A stretch of DNA of 64,000 nt from Sorex araneus (lineage: Eukaryota; Chordata; Mammalia; Eulipotyphla; Soricidae): contig NC_073311.1 in the NCBI RefSeq assembly GCF_027595985.1, positions 43,698,539-43,762,538 on the forward strand, read 5' to 3'. The stretch's first letter is position 1, and the number at the start of each line of letters is the position of its first letter. The translations under genes and the position numbers were made by a program. The notes below the pieces were generated by a model. It was not told the DNA's origin and made no database searches. It was given only the letters and a program-made list of their open reading frames with translations. This document shows positions 34,712-45,989 of the stretch, piece by piece.

Positions 34712-34792
34712 TTTTTCACAATTCCAGGGACTGAGCCTAGAGACTCCCACATGCAGGGTGAGCACTTTACGGCTGAGCTATTTCCCCAGCAC
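34712..34792 (-). mobile_element. tRNA-Ala-like (ID-like) SINE fragment
   Basis: Poly(T) start, then ccagggactgagcctagaga, cacatgcagggtgagcactt, acggctgagctatttcccca; reverse of a tRNA-Ala-type SINE. Confidence 0.6.
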
Positions 34793-34945
34793 TTCTTTCA
34801 TTTCAGTGTCTATTGCTATCTTCCCTTTAAAGCCTACTTTTGTTGCATCCCAATAATTTTGTTTGGTGTGTTTTTATTTTCACTCTTCTCCAAGTATATT
34901 CTAACTTCTCACGTCTTCTTCTGATGTTTAAGAGCGTGATGCTTG

Positions 34946-35215
34946 GGGCTGGAGAAACAGTGCAGCCAGTAGGGCAGCTGCCTTGCATGAGTCCAACTCA
35001 GGTTTGATCCTGGGCACCCCCTATGGGCCTCCAAAGGTCACCAGGGGTGATCCCGGAGGCAGAGACAGGAGAAAGCCCTGAACAACACTGCCAGGTGTGG
35101 TCCCAAACCCCAAACCCAAACCCAACCAAACAGACCCCCCACAATGACAAACAACAACAATTAAAAAAAAAAACAAACCCAAAACAACCTTACCAAAAAA
35201 ATCCAAACAAATAAC
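34946..35215 (+). mobile_element. SOR SINE with long A/C-rich tail
   Basis: ggggctggagaaacagtgca, ggcagctgccttgcatgagt, ggtgtggtcccaaaccccaa, then about 110 nt of A/C-rich tail. Confidence 0.85.
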
Positions 35216-35599
35216 AACAAAAAAATCCCTAACCCAAACAAGAAAGCCTGGTACATATTTGTAGATGTTCCAGTTTTACTTTTATTACTGATTTTTACTT
35301 TCATTCTATTATAGTCAAAGAAGACATCTCATATGCTTTCAATCTTTTAAAACTTATTTAGACTTGCTTTGAGGGCTAACATATGGCCATCTGAAGTATG
35401 CGCCATTTGCACTTGAGTACAGTGTGTATTCTGTTGATGTTGGGAGTTTTGAAGTGTTTTGTATATGTCGGTTAGGTCTGGTTGGGTCATGTTGCTTATA
35501 ATGTTCAAATCCTCTGTTTCTATATTGATTTATCCTATTTAGTCTAATTATTCTGTTTTGCATTTTTCTTTTTTTTAAGCATGGTATTGCCTACATGTG

Positions 35600-36222
35600 T
35601 GTGGGAAAAAAGCCTCATCCAGGGTTAGAGGGAAGGTCAAACGGAAAACAATATGGACACTTATCAGCAAAGAACTGAGCTTTCATACAACCCAGCAATT
35701 CCACTTCTTATTCTTAACATCTATCCCCAAAGCCCAAAGACACTATTTGGAAAAGCCGTTTGTGCCATGTTCATTGCAGCACTATTCACAATAGACAAAA
35801 TCTAGAAATAACCTAAATGTCTAAGAAGAGATAGCTGGATAAAGAAACTGTGGTATATATCCACAATGGAATGAATATTACTTAGCTGTAAGAAATGATG
35901 AAATTGTACAATTTTCCATCACATGGGTGCAACAGAGATTATAATGCTGAGTAAAGTCAATCAGGGGGAGAGGGACAGGTCCCAAATGAGCTCTCTCATA
36001 TGCAGATATGAAGTAACATAGTGAGGGAGCAACAAATGGCCAAAGACAAAGAACCAAGCACTGGTGTGTAGAAGTGAGTTTACCTGGATGGAGGGTGGGG
36101 TGTAGCAAGGGTGGGAGGGGTCCCGAAGGCACTGCTGATGAGTGGTGCATTATGTTGGAATGATGCTTGCATGAAATTACCTTTGACTGTATTGTAAATC
36201 ATGGCACATCAATAAAAATAAG
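35600..36222 (+). mobile_element. L1 3' end, 5'-truncated (older subfamily)
   Basis: ORF2-end remnants (caacccagcaattccacttc, gcagcactattcacaataga, tggtatatatccacaatgga), G-rich 3' UTR, tail attgtaaatcatggcacatcaataaaaat in pieces. Confidence 0.88.
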
Positions 36223-36544
36223 AAGAAAAATACAAAACCCAAAAACATTCCCAAGATGATACAGATTTTGACTATGATTGGACAAAGACTCACTATGTAC
36301 GTTTACCACCACTATGCCAACCAGACTGTGGTCCGTGTTACATTAGTATGGTGGCAAGAATGATCTCTGAGATGTGAATGGTTGCTTCCCCGGCCCCAAT
36401 CACACTACTGCCGTTGGTTGGTATTATCTTTGTAATATGGCAGTTCCATACTTTGAGTTACTGAAGTTGTACTATTGTTTCAGAATATCAATTTTCCTTT
36501 GTTACCCTGACAGCATTATACTTACTACTCTCTTACTCTCTATT

Positions 36545-36680
36545 TCTCCCTTGAGGACCACAGCCTGTGGTGTTCAGGGGACCAAATATGGTGTTGGGGA
36601 TTTGAATCATGTTTTCAGTGACAGATGTATGCAAGGCTAGTACCTTAACTGCTGCTCTGTATTATCTCTCTGGCCCCTGC
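36545..36680 (-). mobile_element. SOR SINE, diverged
   Basis: gtggtgttcaggggaccaaa, agatgtatgcaaggctagta, ttatctctctggcccc. Confidence 0.75.
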
Positions 36681-36713
36681 TTATTCTCAAAACGATTAAT
36701 TTACTTTATCTTT

Positions 36714-36880
36714 TTTTTTTCCCCAACCACAGCTGGTGATGCTTAGAGGTAACTCTTGGCTCTGGGCTCAGGCACTATACCTGGCAATGCTAAAGGAACC
36801 ATATGGGATGCCAGGGATCGAACCTGAGTTGGTTATGTATAGGACAAAGGTCCTACCCCCTGCACTACCTCTCCAGCCCA
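36714..36880 (-). mobile_element. SOR SINE (short form)
   Basis: Poly(T) start, accacagctggtgatgctta, ccatatgggatgccagggat, ctgcactacctctccagccc. Confidence 0.88.
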
Positions 36881-37279
36881 TGTTTTTTGAAACTCTTTTT
36901 TATATATTAGCTTTCAGTCTGAGGATGATTGACTTTAATAGTCAATCAGAACTGTCCTTTATAAATAAAAGTTCTATTTAATAATGCCAGATGGGTCCAT
37001 ATGCGCTCCATGTTTTTCTCCTTCTAAGGTCAGTAAGTAAGACATACACAGCAGAAGACAGAGGACAGTATGTTAACACAAATCAAACAGTAGAAGTGGC
37101 TGCTTACATCACATCTGTCAACATTACATTAGCTACATTAACTCCCATGGCTTGGTGCCAGAGAGACAGGCACTTGATAAGGCCTTATTTGGGATAAGGG
37201 CAGTCTAAGTGTTAGAGAATTAAATGTCATTATTTCTATTGATCAAATAAAATTTTTGCCTTAAAAATGATATCTTTTA

Positions 37280-37440
37280 GGGTTGGAGCGATAGTACAGC
37301 AGATAAGGCATTTGCCCTGCACATGGTCAACCTGGGTTTAATTCCCTGGTACCCCACTTGCTCCACTGTGCCCCACTAGCGTGGGGCAGAGACAGAAGAA
37401 GCCCTAAGCACAGCTGGTGTGGCTCAAAAACAAAACCCTC
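37280..37440 (+). mobile_element. SOR SINE, diverged
   Basis: gggttggagcgatagtacag, tgccctgcacatggtcaacc, cacagctggtgtggctcaaa. Confidence 0.85.
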
Positions 37441-37444
37441 AAAA

Positions 37445-38720
37445 ACACAAAAAGAAAAGAAAAAAATATTTCATTTACTCTCCAAAACTCTATATGACTT
37501 GGTTTTTTAACACTTGGGACTTTAGAATTTTAATGTCATGAACATTTTTGTATGTCCCTTACATAATAATTTCAACAGGCAGTACATAAGAATAATGGCT
37601 TATGATTTTATACATTTAATTTAAGTTAGCTTTTAGTGTGAAAGGATACTTTTTCAAGTTTGATATGTATACTCTATCAATTTGTTTTTTAATGCTGACA
37701 CTTTCTATTTCTGTTTCTAATTTGTTTTATTAAACCTTCAGAGATGTATACTATTTATCAGTGTTTACTTAATTCTGGGATTTTCTTGTATCTTTTTAAA
37801 TTTGAAAATTCATATATTTTTTCTTTAATATTAAAAATATTTGTGGAGGAAAAAATGAAGTTTAATATGTACAACCTGTTTATAAATCCTACTGATTTTG
37901 ATACAGACTTGTCAAGCATTAAAACCATGCAAAAGCTTTTTTGTTTTGGCTTGGAGTATGTGAAAACAGATGAAGCAATGGGTATTCCTCTAGGGACTAA
38001 TTCACCTGATTCCACTGCACTCTTGACTCCTCAGCTCAATTTTACCTTGTACATCTTCATCTTGTTCTTTACTTATGATATTTTCTGGCTTTAGGAAGCA
38101 GCAAAATGTTATACACACTTCATCTGTTACCAACTAGGAGTACAGCAGTACACTGTGATACTGAGTACATCCACAGGAAACCTTACGTAGCAACTCAGGA
38201 AAGTAAGAATAGATTACACTTCCCATGAAGCTTGCTATAGGCAAATATTTTTCAATGTGGGTCATACTGGCCCTGGGAGTGGGGACATAGGGGTTCAGAT
38301 AGAACATCTTGGGTGGCACTGACCTAGGGTGCATTTGGGAGCATTCGTTTTTCATTTGCTTAAGTAGATTTTCAGAGGGTTGGTCATTTTTTTCCCCCTT
38401 AAAGCTTCAGGCACCTCAGCTAAAATAAATGAGCTTTGCAGTTCATTATTAAACACCAGTTTATGATATGACAATCCAAGTATGATATGATTTGTAATCC
38501 AAGTAATCTTGTCTATATTCAATAATTTAACCCCATATGGATTTAAAACTCTTATAGATCAGTTTATAAAGTACTCCCTAAAAGTGCAGAAGACAGAGGT
38601 ACCCAAAAATCAGTAAGAAGATTCCATTAAATAGGATGAGCACTTAAATTGACCAGTTTTGAAATTCTTGCTTGTGCCATATTCACAATTTAAATAATGT
38701 GTCTTGCCCTCTCACCTCCC
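37445..38720. other. NUP37 intron 5, no recognisable feature
   Basis: AT-rich. An open frame of 116 codons at 37744-38094 has no similarity I recognise. Confidence 0.5.
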
Positions 38721-38725
38721 ACCCA

Positions 38726-38726
<1 letters not shown>

Positions 38727-38793
<67 letters not shown>

Positions 38794-38795
38794 AC
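38727..38795. repeat. (CA)n microsatellite beside NUP37 exon 5
   Basis: About 33 CA units with one CAAA interruption. On the NUP37 transcript it is a UG repeat starting about 100 nt after the exon-5 donor. Confidence 0.97.
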
Positions 38796-38894
38796 TTTGG
38801 AGAATATACAGAATTTATATTTTCTCTAGTTTTCAAAATAGAGTTAAATTAAAGATAAAAATTCAAAAACGTATTCTGCATTTAAGCAACATAC

Positions 38895-38989
38895 CTGCAG
38901 GTATGATCATCACTCACACTTGCAATTTCTTGGCCTCCTTTGGGATCAAACACCAAACCATTAATGAAATCAGAATGGCCTTCTAAAAT
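38895..38989 (-). CDS. NUP37: NUP37 exon 5
   Basis: 95 nt, residues 119-149 plus two bases of Arg150. It encodes the canonical WD40 start ILEGHSDFINGLVF and continues through QEIASVSDDHTC. The GH dipeptide and the S-D-D-H-T turn are typical WD40 features. Acceptor ...tttgtgtcag, donor CAG|gtatgt. A long CA microsatellite lies about 100 nt beyond the donor. It is followed by a 23.5-kb intron. Confidence 0.97.
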
Positions 38990-39135
38990 CTGACACAAAG
39001 AGAAAAGTTAGTACAACACAGGAAAATAACCTACAATATTCCTACCTAATTTTTAACTTCACTACCTTAAAAAGCTTTCACTGCATGCTTCTCTTTTCCA
39101 TAAGTATTTCTCAAAGTAGTAATCTGCTACTTTTT

Positions 39136-39280
39136 TAAGTTTTTTGTTTTTTGGGGTCACACCTGGCAGTGCAAAGGCTTACACCTGGTGGGCACAGGGG
39201 CCCATATGGGTGCTGGGGACTGAACTTGTGAGCCGTGTCAAGGCAAGCACCCTACCCTTTGTACTATCACTCTGTCCTGC
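39136..39280 (-). mobile_element. SOR SINE, shortened
   Basis: gggtcacacctggcagtgca, gcccatatgggtgctgggga, tgtactatcactctgtcctg. TSD aatctgctactttt at 39121-39134 and 39281-39294, perfect. The body is shorter than consensus. Confidence 0.93.
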
Positions 39281-39823
39281 AATCTGCTACTTTTAAAGCC
39301 TGATTTATGTACATACTTTTCTGGAAGGTTTGTCTTAGAAAGAGGCTGATCATATGATACATTATCATAATCATCCTTTTCTAGTACTTATTTCATATAA
39401 AAACATACTTTTAACAGCATTTGTCTTTATATCACTTTCTGTCTCACTTAAGATATTATATAAAAAAAATTGAACAAAGAATGTCTACAAACACTGAAAC
39501 AAAGGCAGCCTCTTTTTTTTTTTTTTAAGCCTCATGCTTTCTTCTGTGAAAATGTGTTGCTACCTAATAAACAATACAATAGGGACTTCACCTTCAAAGT
39601 CTTTATCTACTTGCTCAATGTAACTGCCAGCAACAGAGTGTAATAAGCCCTTTATCACAGCAATCCAGAAATTCTCTTTGAGCTAGAGAAGGAAACAAAT
39701 TAAGAACTTGCAATTGGAGGACTATCTAAGCAGACAGGTTCAATTAGTCCATATCTGTATTGTTAAAAACCCATAGGTACATCTGGATCAGAAACTCAAT
39801 TTTGTTTTATTATTACTGTTAAT

Positions 39824-40067
39824 GGGCTGGAGTGATAGCACAATGGGTTGGGTGTTTGCCTTGCATGCAGACGACCTGGGTTCAAGTCCTCCGCCACTCT
39901 TGGAGAGCCCAGCAAGCTACCTTTTATCTTGCCTGCACGGCAGAGCCTGGCAAGCTACCCGTGGCATATATGATATGCCAAAAACAGTAACAACAAGTCT
40001 CACAATGGAGACGTTACTGGTGCCTGCTCCAGCAAACCGATGAGCAACAGGATGACAGAGACAGTGA
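39824..40067 (+). mobile_element. SOR SINE (long form)
   Basis: gggctggagtgatagcacaa, tggagagcccagcaagctac, tgccaaaaacagtaacaaca, cagcaaaccgatgagcaaca. TSD tattactgttaat at 39811-39823 and 40068-40080, perfect. Confidence 0.96.
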
Positions 40068-40087
40068 TATTACTGTTAATATTTTCT

Positions 40088-40225
40088 TTTTGGCCACAAC
40101 CAGTGGCGCTCATGTCTTACTCGTAGCTTTGTGCTCGGGTATCACTCCAGACAATGCTCAGAGGACCATACAGAGGGCCAGGTCAAACCAGTGTTTGTCC
40201 CCCTGGTGCTTTCTCTGTCCTTTAA
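40088..40225 (-). mobile_element. SOR SINE, diverged
   Basis: ttggccacaaccagtggcgc, gctcgggtatcactccagac, tgctcagaggaccatacaga; lies directly beyond the previous long form. Confidence 0.75.
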
Positions 40226-40483
40226 AGAAGACATTGCTGTGGTGCTTATAGCTTCTAGCATTTTGGGTTAGTCTCTAGTTAGATGAACTGGGGCAGAGTC
40301 CACAATAGAGTAGGATCATATGTGTCCCTGGACTAGAACATTTCATTGTTTGTGGAAGAAAACCATGATTGTCTCATGAACCCTGAAGGGCCTCTGGCCT
40401 TTCTGTTTCTTTACTGATGCTCTGATGCAAACTAATTTTTAAAATTTAAAAAAAAATTTATTTTTATAAAGTTGTTCACAATA

Positions 40484-40725
40484 AGGACTGGAGCGATAGC
40501 ATAGCGGGTATGGCGTTTGCCTTGCACGTGGCCATGCCGGGTTCGATTCCTCTACCCCTCTCGAAGAGCCTGGCAAGCTACCGAGAGTATCTCGCCCTCC
40601 GGCAGAGCCTGGCAAGCTCCCCGTGGTGTATTCGATATGCCAAAAACAGTAACAAGTCTCACAATGGAGACATTACTGGTGCCCGCTTGAGCACATCCAT
40701 GACCAATGGGACGGCAGTGCTATAG
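40484..40725 (+). mobile_element. SOR SINE (long form)
   Basis: aggactggagcgatagcata, tcgaagagcctggcaagcta, gtattcgatatgccaaaaac, gagcacatccatgaccaatg. Confidence 0.95.
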
Positions 40726-40880
40726 TGCTTTTAAAAAATTTTAAACATAGAAACATTTATGCATAATTCAATCCAATCAAGCAAATAGGAAATGGGATTA
40801 ACAAAGGGGGAGTGTCCCCCCAAACCATGTCCCCAAGGCATGATGGTCTCTACAGCAGGACCCCAGGACCCCTGAGGGCC

Positions 40881-41070
40881 TCAGTGGCTCCCGCTTGCAC
40901 TCCAGCTGCTTGTTCTTCCACCCCCTCGCTTGCTCGTGTCCCCCACTTCCGCCTCCCCGACACAGCACCAGCACATGCGGACCGGCTGCCCCCTCAGGTC
41001 TTGGCCGCCCACTCCTCCTCGTGGGTCCCATACTCCACCAGGCCGTAGCCCTTCAGGTAGTCCCTGTTTT
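40881..41070 (-). pseudogene. RBM8A: RBM8A (Y14) processed pseudogene, 3' part
   Basis: The minus strand reads YLKGYGLVEYGTHEE, then GQDLRGQPVRMCWCCV in a shifted frame, and ends in an Arg/Ser/Gly-rich tail with TGA at 40883-40881. This corresponds to the RNA-binding-domain end and RS-like tail of RBM8A (human YLKGYTLVEYETYKEA ... GQPISVDWCFV, from memory), an exon-junction-complex core protein. A deletion of about 16 nt removes the MEGLN region and shifts the frame, and another offset occurs just before YLKG. Several RBM8A exons would have to be joined without introns, so this is a retrocopy. Homology stops abruptly upstream, so it is 5'-truncated. It sits in NUP37 intron 4 in the same orientation and should be nonfunctional. 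Confidence 0.75.
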
Positions 41071-41188
41071 ACCTTAATAAAAGAGAGCAGATTTGTAATC
41101 TGCAGTCCTTCCTAAGGACATAGTTTCTAAAAATCTACTACAGAGTAGGAGCGACTTAGAGTACATAAAGATCATCGCGCTAACTCAC

Positions 41189-41278
41189 TCTGGGGCTGAG
41201 GCTAAGCCCTAAGGGTAGACCGCATGCCTGGCATGTTTGAGGCTCTGGGCTCAATCCCTGGCACTGAAAGAAAAAAGT
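41189..41278 (+). mobile_element. tRNA-Ala-like (ID-like) SINE
   Basis: tctggggctgaggctaagcc ... gcatgcctggcatgtttgag ... ctgggctcaatccctggcac then an A-rich tail; 90 nt like an ID element. Confidence 0.6.
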
Positions 41279-41319
41279 CATTTTATATGGGGATCAATCC
41301 AATCAGGAAAGAAATAAAT

Positions 41320-41480
41320 GGGCTGGAGATAGAGCCCAGTGGGCTGGGAAGCCTGTTTCATGCGTGGGAGACTCGGGTTCGATCTCTGGCACTGTATGGG
41401 TTCCACCCACGGGTGGGAGCCACTGCAGTACAAGCTAGACAGAGCCCCCAATAGCCACTGGGTACGGCCCAACCACTCCC
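41320..41480 (+). mobile_element. SOR SINE, diverged
   Basis: gggctggagatagagcccag, gactcgggttcgatctctgg, cactgggtacggcccaacca. It ends 57 nt before NUP37 exon 4's donor side. Confidence 0.75.
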
Positions 41481-41536
41481 ACCCTGTTTTAAAAAATAAT
41501 CAAAACGTGCTTTAAACTAAAAAAAATTATACATAC

Positions 41537-41609
41537 TTTGTATTCGTTTTTCTCCTGAAGATCCGAAGTAAATAATCTAATTTTCAAATCAGCAGCTGAA
41601 GTACAAAAT
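41537..41609 (-). CDS. NUP37: NUP37 exon 4
   Basis: 73 nt. A completes Lys94, then residues 95-118 read FCTSAADLKIRLFTSD followed by LQEKNEYK, a WD-type blade. Acceptor ...ttgcttccag, donor AAA|gtatgt. Human has AADMKIR and LQDKNEYK as I recall, so substitutions are conservative. Confidence 0.96.
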
Positions 41610-41719
41610 CTGGAAGCAAACAAACAAACAAACAAGTCCAAATTCTGAGCTCTGTAAGTTTTCCTCACACTCCAATCACCAAAACTATTAATATAACTCA
41701 TAACCATGTTTTTATTTAT

Positions 41720-42545
41720 AAGGGAGGGATTTTTTGAGGGAAGAATGCTGTGATCGTTGTTAAAATGTTATGTTAGAGAGATGTTGGGGTTCTTTGTGGA
41801 AGAAGGTGAGTACATTGGTAATAGGTTTAATGTTGGAATTTTGTGCGTGAAAAAGCTTTTTTAAAACAAAACAAAACAAAAAAACCCCTGATGTACAAGG
41901 TTATCCACAGTACAGCTGTTTCAGGCATCCTCTGTTCCAGGAGTACTCCCACCACCAGTGTGACCTTCCCTCCCCCAGGTTTGCCCCATCCCCTTCCGGC
42001 CTCCTTGGCAGACACAATTTTATTTCATATTGCTGTTTACAACAAAATAGCAAACGGAATCATCACAAAGATAGGTCAATCAAAGTCAATCTGAGAGACC
42101 TATTTTATCTCAATGGTGTTACTAAAGTCACTGAGGATTTTCTGAGTTGGCCGAGCCTTTTGTGCAACTGTTTGCACTCACTGAGTTTAGTGGGCTTCTA
42201 AGCAACTTGCCCATCAAATTTACTTGCTCCTCCGAGGCTGTTACTACTGTGAGATCTGGAGGCACTGCACAGCTGCACTCCGGGAGCTGTGACGCTGGGC
42301 TGCTGATAGGTTAGAAGTCACCCGCGGCTGCTCTTGGGCCTCTCTGGAAGGGAGCCGGATCTAAGAGTTTTCAATCTACCTGGGATGATTTAGTGGCTTG
42401 TAGTCTAATTACTGCATTATTGCAATACTGTTAATAACGGTTTCTCATTGTTATCAAGAAACCATTAAAAATAAGAATACATTATTGACAGAATTGTAAG
42501 TCACAGAATCTCAATCAAAAAAAAATTAAGCAAAAACTATTACAT
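41720..42545. other. NUP37 intron 3, no recognisable feature
   Basis: A CpG-containing, GC-moderate patch at about 42225-42370 stands out, but it matches no exon or family I know. Confidence 0.45.
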
Positions 42546-42561
42546 AAAAGGATGGATTCTT

Positions 42562-42752
42562 GGGGCTGGAGCCATAGCACAGCGGGTAGGGCGTTTGCCT
42601 TTCACTCGGCCGACCCGGGTTCGATTCCCAGCACCCCATATGGTCTTCCGAGCACCGCCAGGAATTATTCCTGAGTGCATGAGCCAGGAGTAACCCCTGT
42701 GCATTGCTGGGTGTGACCTAAAAAGCAAAAAAAAAAAAAGAAAAAGAAAAAA
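42562..42752 (+). mobile_element. SOR SINE (short form), young
   Basis: ggggctggagccatagcaca to tgctgggtgtgacctaaaaa plus an A-rich tail. TSD aaaaggatggattctt at 42546-42561 and 42753-42768, perfect over 16 nt. Confidence 0.97.
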
Positions 42753-42779
42753 AAAAGGATGGATTCTTAAAATATCTTC

Positions 42780-42965
42780 AGGGGCTGGAGAGATGCCACA
42801 GTGACTAGTGTTCTTGCCTTGCACATGGCTGACAGGGATTCAATCCTCATTATGTACAATCCCTGAGGCCGGTTAGGAGTGAACTCTGAGCACAGAGCCA
42901 GGAGGATAAGCCCTGAGCACCACTGGGTGCGATCCCCAAACCAAAAACAAACAACCAACAAAATA
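42780..42965 (+). mobile_element. SOR SINE, diverged
   Basis: aggggctggagagatgccac, gagcacagagccaggaggat, cactgggtgcgatccccaaa. Confidence 0.85.
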
Positions 42966-43012
42966 AACGTATCTTCATTTTACCCAGGTCAATTATTAAC
43001 ATAAAAATACTG

Positions 43013-43175
43013 TTTTGGAGCTGATGCAACAATACAGCGGGTGCCTGCCTTACATGTGGCTCCACAGTACCCCTTGTGGTACCCTGAATCTCACCAGGAG
43101 TGATCCGTGAGTGCAGAGCCAGGAGTAAGTTCTGAGTACTGCTAGATGTGGCCCCAAAACAATACAAAATACTGT
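43013..43175 (+). mobile_element. SOR SINE, diverged, shortened head
   Basis: ttttggagctgatgcaacaa, caccaggagtgatccgtgag, tagatgtggccccaaaacaa. Confidence 0.8.
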
Positions 43176-43424
43176 TTTTATAAAAAAAAAGACATAATAA
43201 AAATATTTTTTAGTTTAGTAATTAATCTTCCCACAGCAGATAAAGTAATTATTTCACTAATTCCCTGGAGAAATATAAAAACTAAAAAAAATACTGAATT
43301 AAAATAAGAATTGTTACTGACAAAGAAGAATTAGTCGAAGTCACACTTTTGCATTAACTAGGTTTTCCATGAGAACATATCTTTTAATCAGATACATACA
43401 AAAAAAATTGATTATATTGAGGGA

Positions 43425-44045
43425 TGGGGACTTAGCACAGGGGTGCAACAAAACTATCAAGAAAGAAAATGGTCGACTGGTGGAAATGTCACCTAGTCCA
43501 ACCTTTGTGACAAACAATATGGAGATCTCTCAAAGAAGTAGGAACGGAGCTTCCATTTGACCTGGCCATCCTGCTTCTACAAGTACATCCTAACATACAC
43601 TATGTTCACTATTGCTCTTAGAGCAGTAGCCAAGATATGGAAGCAACCCGAATGGTCAACAACTGGTGCATATTCACAATGGACTACACAGAGGCCCTAG
43701 GGAAAATAAAGTTATGCAGCTCATGGTCACTCCAATGCAACCAGAGGGTACCCTGTGAGTGAAATAAGCCAGCGGCAGAAAGACAAACACAGGATGATCT
43801 CACCCCTCAGTGGTACACAGAGAAACAAAGCCAAGGTTTTAGATGATACCCATCAAAAGCAAACCAAAAATATAATAAAGCAATGGTTGGGGTGGGGGGA
43901 GGACACTGTAGGCCTGCAAGTGACACAGGGATGGGGAGGACCGCGAGCACTTTGGTGGCAGGGATGTAGAGTAACTTCACACAGCAGTATCAGAGGCTTG
44001 AACACTATTATGACTTAAGATACCTAACTACAATTTAAAAAAATA
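43425..44045 (+). mobile_element. L1 3' end, 5'-truncated, older
   Basis: caaacaatatggagatctct, tgttcactattgctcttaga, catattcacaatggactaca, gtgagtgaaataagccagcg, tggtacacagagaaacaaag are L1 ORF2-end landmarks. Tail at about 44030. Confidence 0.85.
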
Positions 44046-44164
44046 ATTAAAGAGAAATGAGTGGCATAATAATTGATTCTCACAATTAAGATTTTAAGGG
44101 AAGGGAAAGGACTGATTAGGGAGGACACATGGGGAACTCTGTTGGGAATGTTCCATTTCTTTGG

Positions 44165-44335
44165 GTGTGTTTGTTTGTTTTTCTTTGGGGGCCACACCCA
44201 GCAATGCTCAGGGATTATTCCTGGCTCTGCACTCAGGACTTACTCCTGGTGGTGCTCAGGGGGACTGTACAAGAGGCTGGAGATGGACACTGTGCAAGGC
44301 AAGTGCCCTTGCCGCTGTCCTATTGCTCCGGGCCC
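44165..44335 (-). mobile_element. SOR SINE (short form)
   Basis: gggggccacacccagcaatg, actcctggtggtgctcaggg, tgtcctattgctccgggccc. Probable TSD aatgttccatttctt / aatgtttcatttctt. Confidence 0.92.
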
Positions 44336-44344
44336 AAATGTTTC

Positions 44345-45215
44345 ATTTCTTGAGTTAAGAGATCACTATACCGGGTGTTTATCTCATAAAAATAATGTAA
44401 ACTACATATATTTTCCTGTGTAATTTTGATATACTCACTATATTTTACATTTACAAGTAAAAAGTAAAAATAAACTTGAAACAAAACTTTATTCTGTTTA
44501 ATTCTTCTCCTTCGACTTTGTCCAGTACTGTTCTAGGTGCTCACTATTTCTGCAGTCAGAACAAATCAGTCACAATAAACATTGCTAATGTGAGGGTCTC
44601 CGAAAGAAAATTACTAGCGTGAGGTGGCTAAGTTCAGTAAAAATATCAGAGAAGAGGTAGTGACCAGAATCTAAAAATACTAAGAAAAAAAAAACTAATT
44701 AAAGAATCTTACTAGGATTTCTCCACCTTCCAAAAAACAAGAGAAAAACAAACAAACAAACAAACAAAAATACCCAACTTTATGGACAACACTGTGCTAT
44801 TCCACTTTTCTCCAAATCTTTACTACTTTCATTTATAAGTAGGAGGTACTGAAGTCATCCTTTAATTAACCCAGAAAACTCCAGAGAACTGAAGTAAGGT
44901 GAAGTTTATTTTCTTGCCCGTAATAAAGAAAAGCAAGTGTGATTAAGAAAAGAGGTGAATGATAGAGAGCAAAGAATATTCAGTTGTCTTAAGGCAACTA
45001 AACACCAAGAGCAAACAATTAGGAGGGTACCTATAGATGAAGATAATAGGTACTATAGACTAAGCTAATGGCAAAAGATACACAAAGTAGTCCAGTGATT
45101 TTGAAAAACTACCATCTTAGTCATGAAAAAAATTATCTTTAAAATACTATGGAAAAAATAATAAGGTAAAATCAGTAGTTTTGTAACTTAATAAAGTTTA
45201 GCTGTAATTATATAT
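44345..45215. other. NUP37 intron 3, no recognisable feature
   Basis: AT-rich, with a short (AAAC)n run at 44745-44770. Confidence 0.5.
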
Positions 45216-45219
45216 AATC

Positions 45220-45310
45220 ATTCCCCTGACCCTGAACAAGACAGGGACAGATGGGGACGTTACTGGTGCCCGTTTAAGCAAATCGATGAGCAACGGGATG
45301 ACAGTAATAC
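45220..45310 (+). mobile_element. SOR long-form variant, 3' part only
   Basis: cattcccctgaccctgaaca then gggacgttactggtgcccgt and tcgatgagcaacgggatgac. The first block is the extra segment found in the variant at 62315-62575, not standard SOR. Confidence 0.75.
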
Positions 45311-45319
45311 ATGTAAAAT

Positions 45320-45985
45320 TATAAAAAAATGAAAGTATTGAGTATATAATTGACATTTTAATTTTTATATTTCTGTAACTAAATTCAATATAGTATACTA
45401 TTTTTATAAAAAATATATAATTTATTTGGAAACAAAACTGTGTTGTCAGCTTGCTCTAAAAATATGGCCTTTAAAATTAATGGCTGGTTGATGTTTTTAA
45501 TTCATTATTTATATTTAGATAGATCCAAAAAGGATAGAGGTAGCTAATCAAAATGCAGCAACAACAAAAAAGATGAAACAATACAGCAAATCCATTAAAA
45601 GGAGGACAGGAAAACAGGCGCCAAGCAAAACTGGGCGGAAGAAAATGATTTCTATAGCTTTCAAAATCTGCTGGGGAATGCAAGGAGGCTGACTTTATTT
45701 AGTTCAGGATTCTGTGGGCACTTCCTTTTTTAACATAAATGAAAATGAACAGTAGTGGCTACTGACAAGAACTTATGTATGAATGTTGACAAGATTTTTA
45801 TATATATCAAAGGTCAGTTAGTTATGACCTATGAAAGTTATAGAAAATAACAGCACATTTCCACAAACTTACAAAAGTTTCTTAGATGGAAAATAAAGCT
45901 CACAAGCAAGTACTCAATATCAGTAGTCATCACGACATGGTACAATTCAGAATAGTCAACATTAAAGAGATTGCTAATAATAAAT
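45320..45985. other. NUP37 intron 3, no recognisable feature
   Basis: Very AT-rich. Confidence 0.5.
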
Positions 45986-45989
45986 GTTA

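Larger units (their letters stand above)
33740..35580 (-). mobile_element. L1 ORF2 remnant, reverse, interrupted by SINEs
   Basis: Plus-strand text (tgtcctggtcttcttttgtt, tctattatagtcaaagaaga, gttgatgttgggagttttga, tgatgccctctggtgtctaa-type words) is the reverse of L1 ORF2. SOR copies at 33990-34155 and 34946-35130 and an ID-like fragment at 34712-34792 interrupt it. No intact frame remains. Confidence 0.7.
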
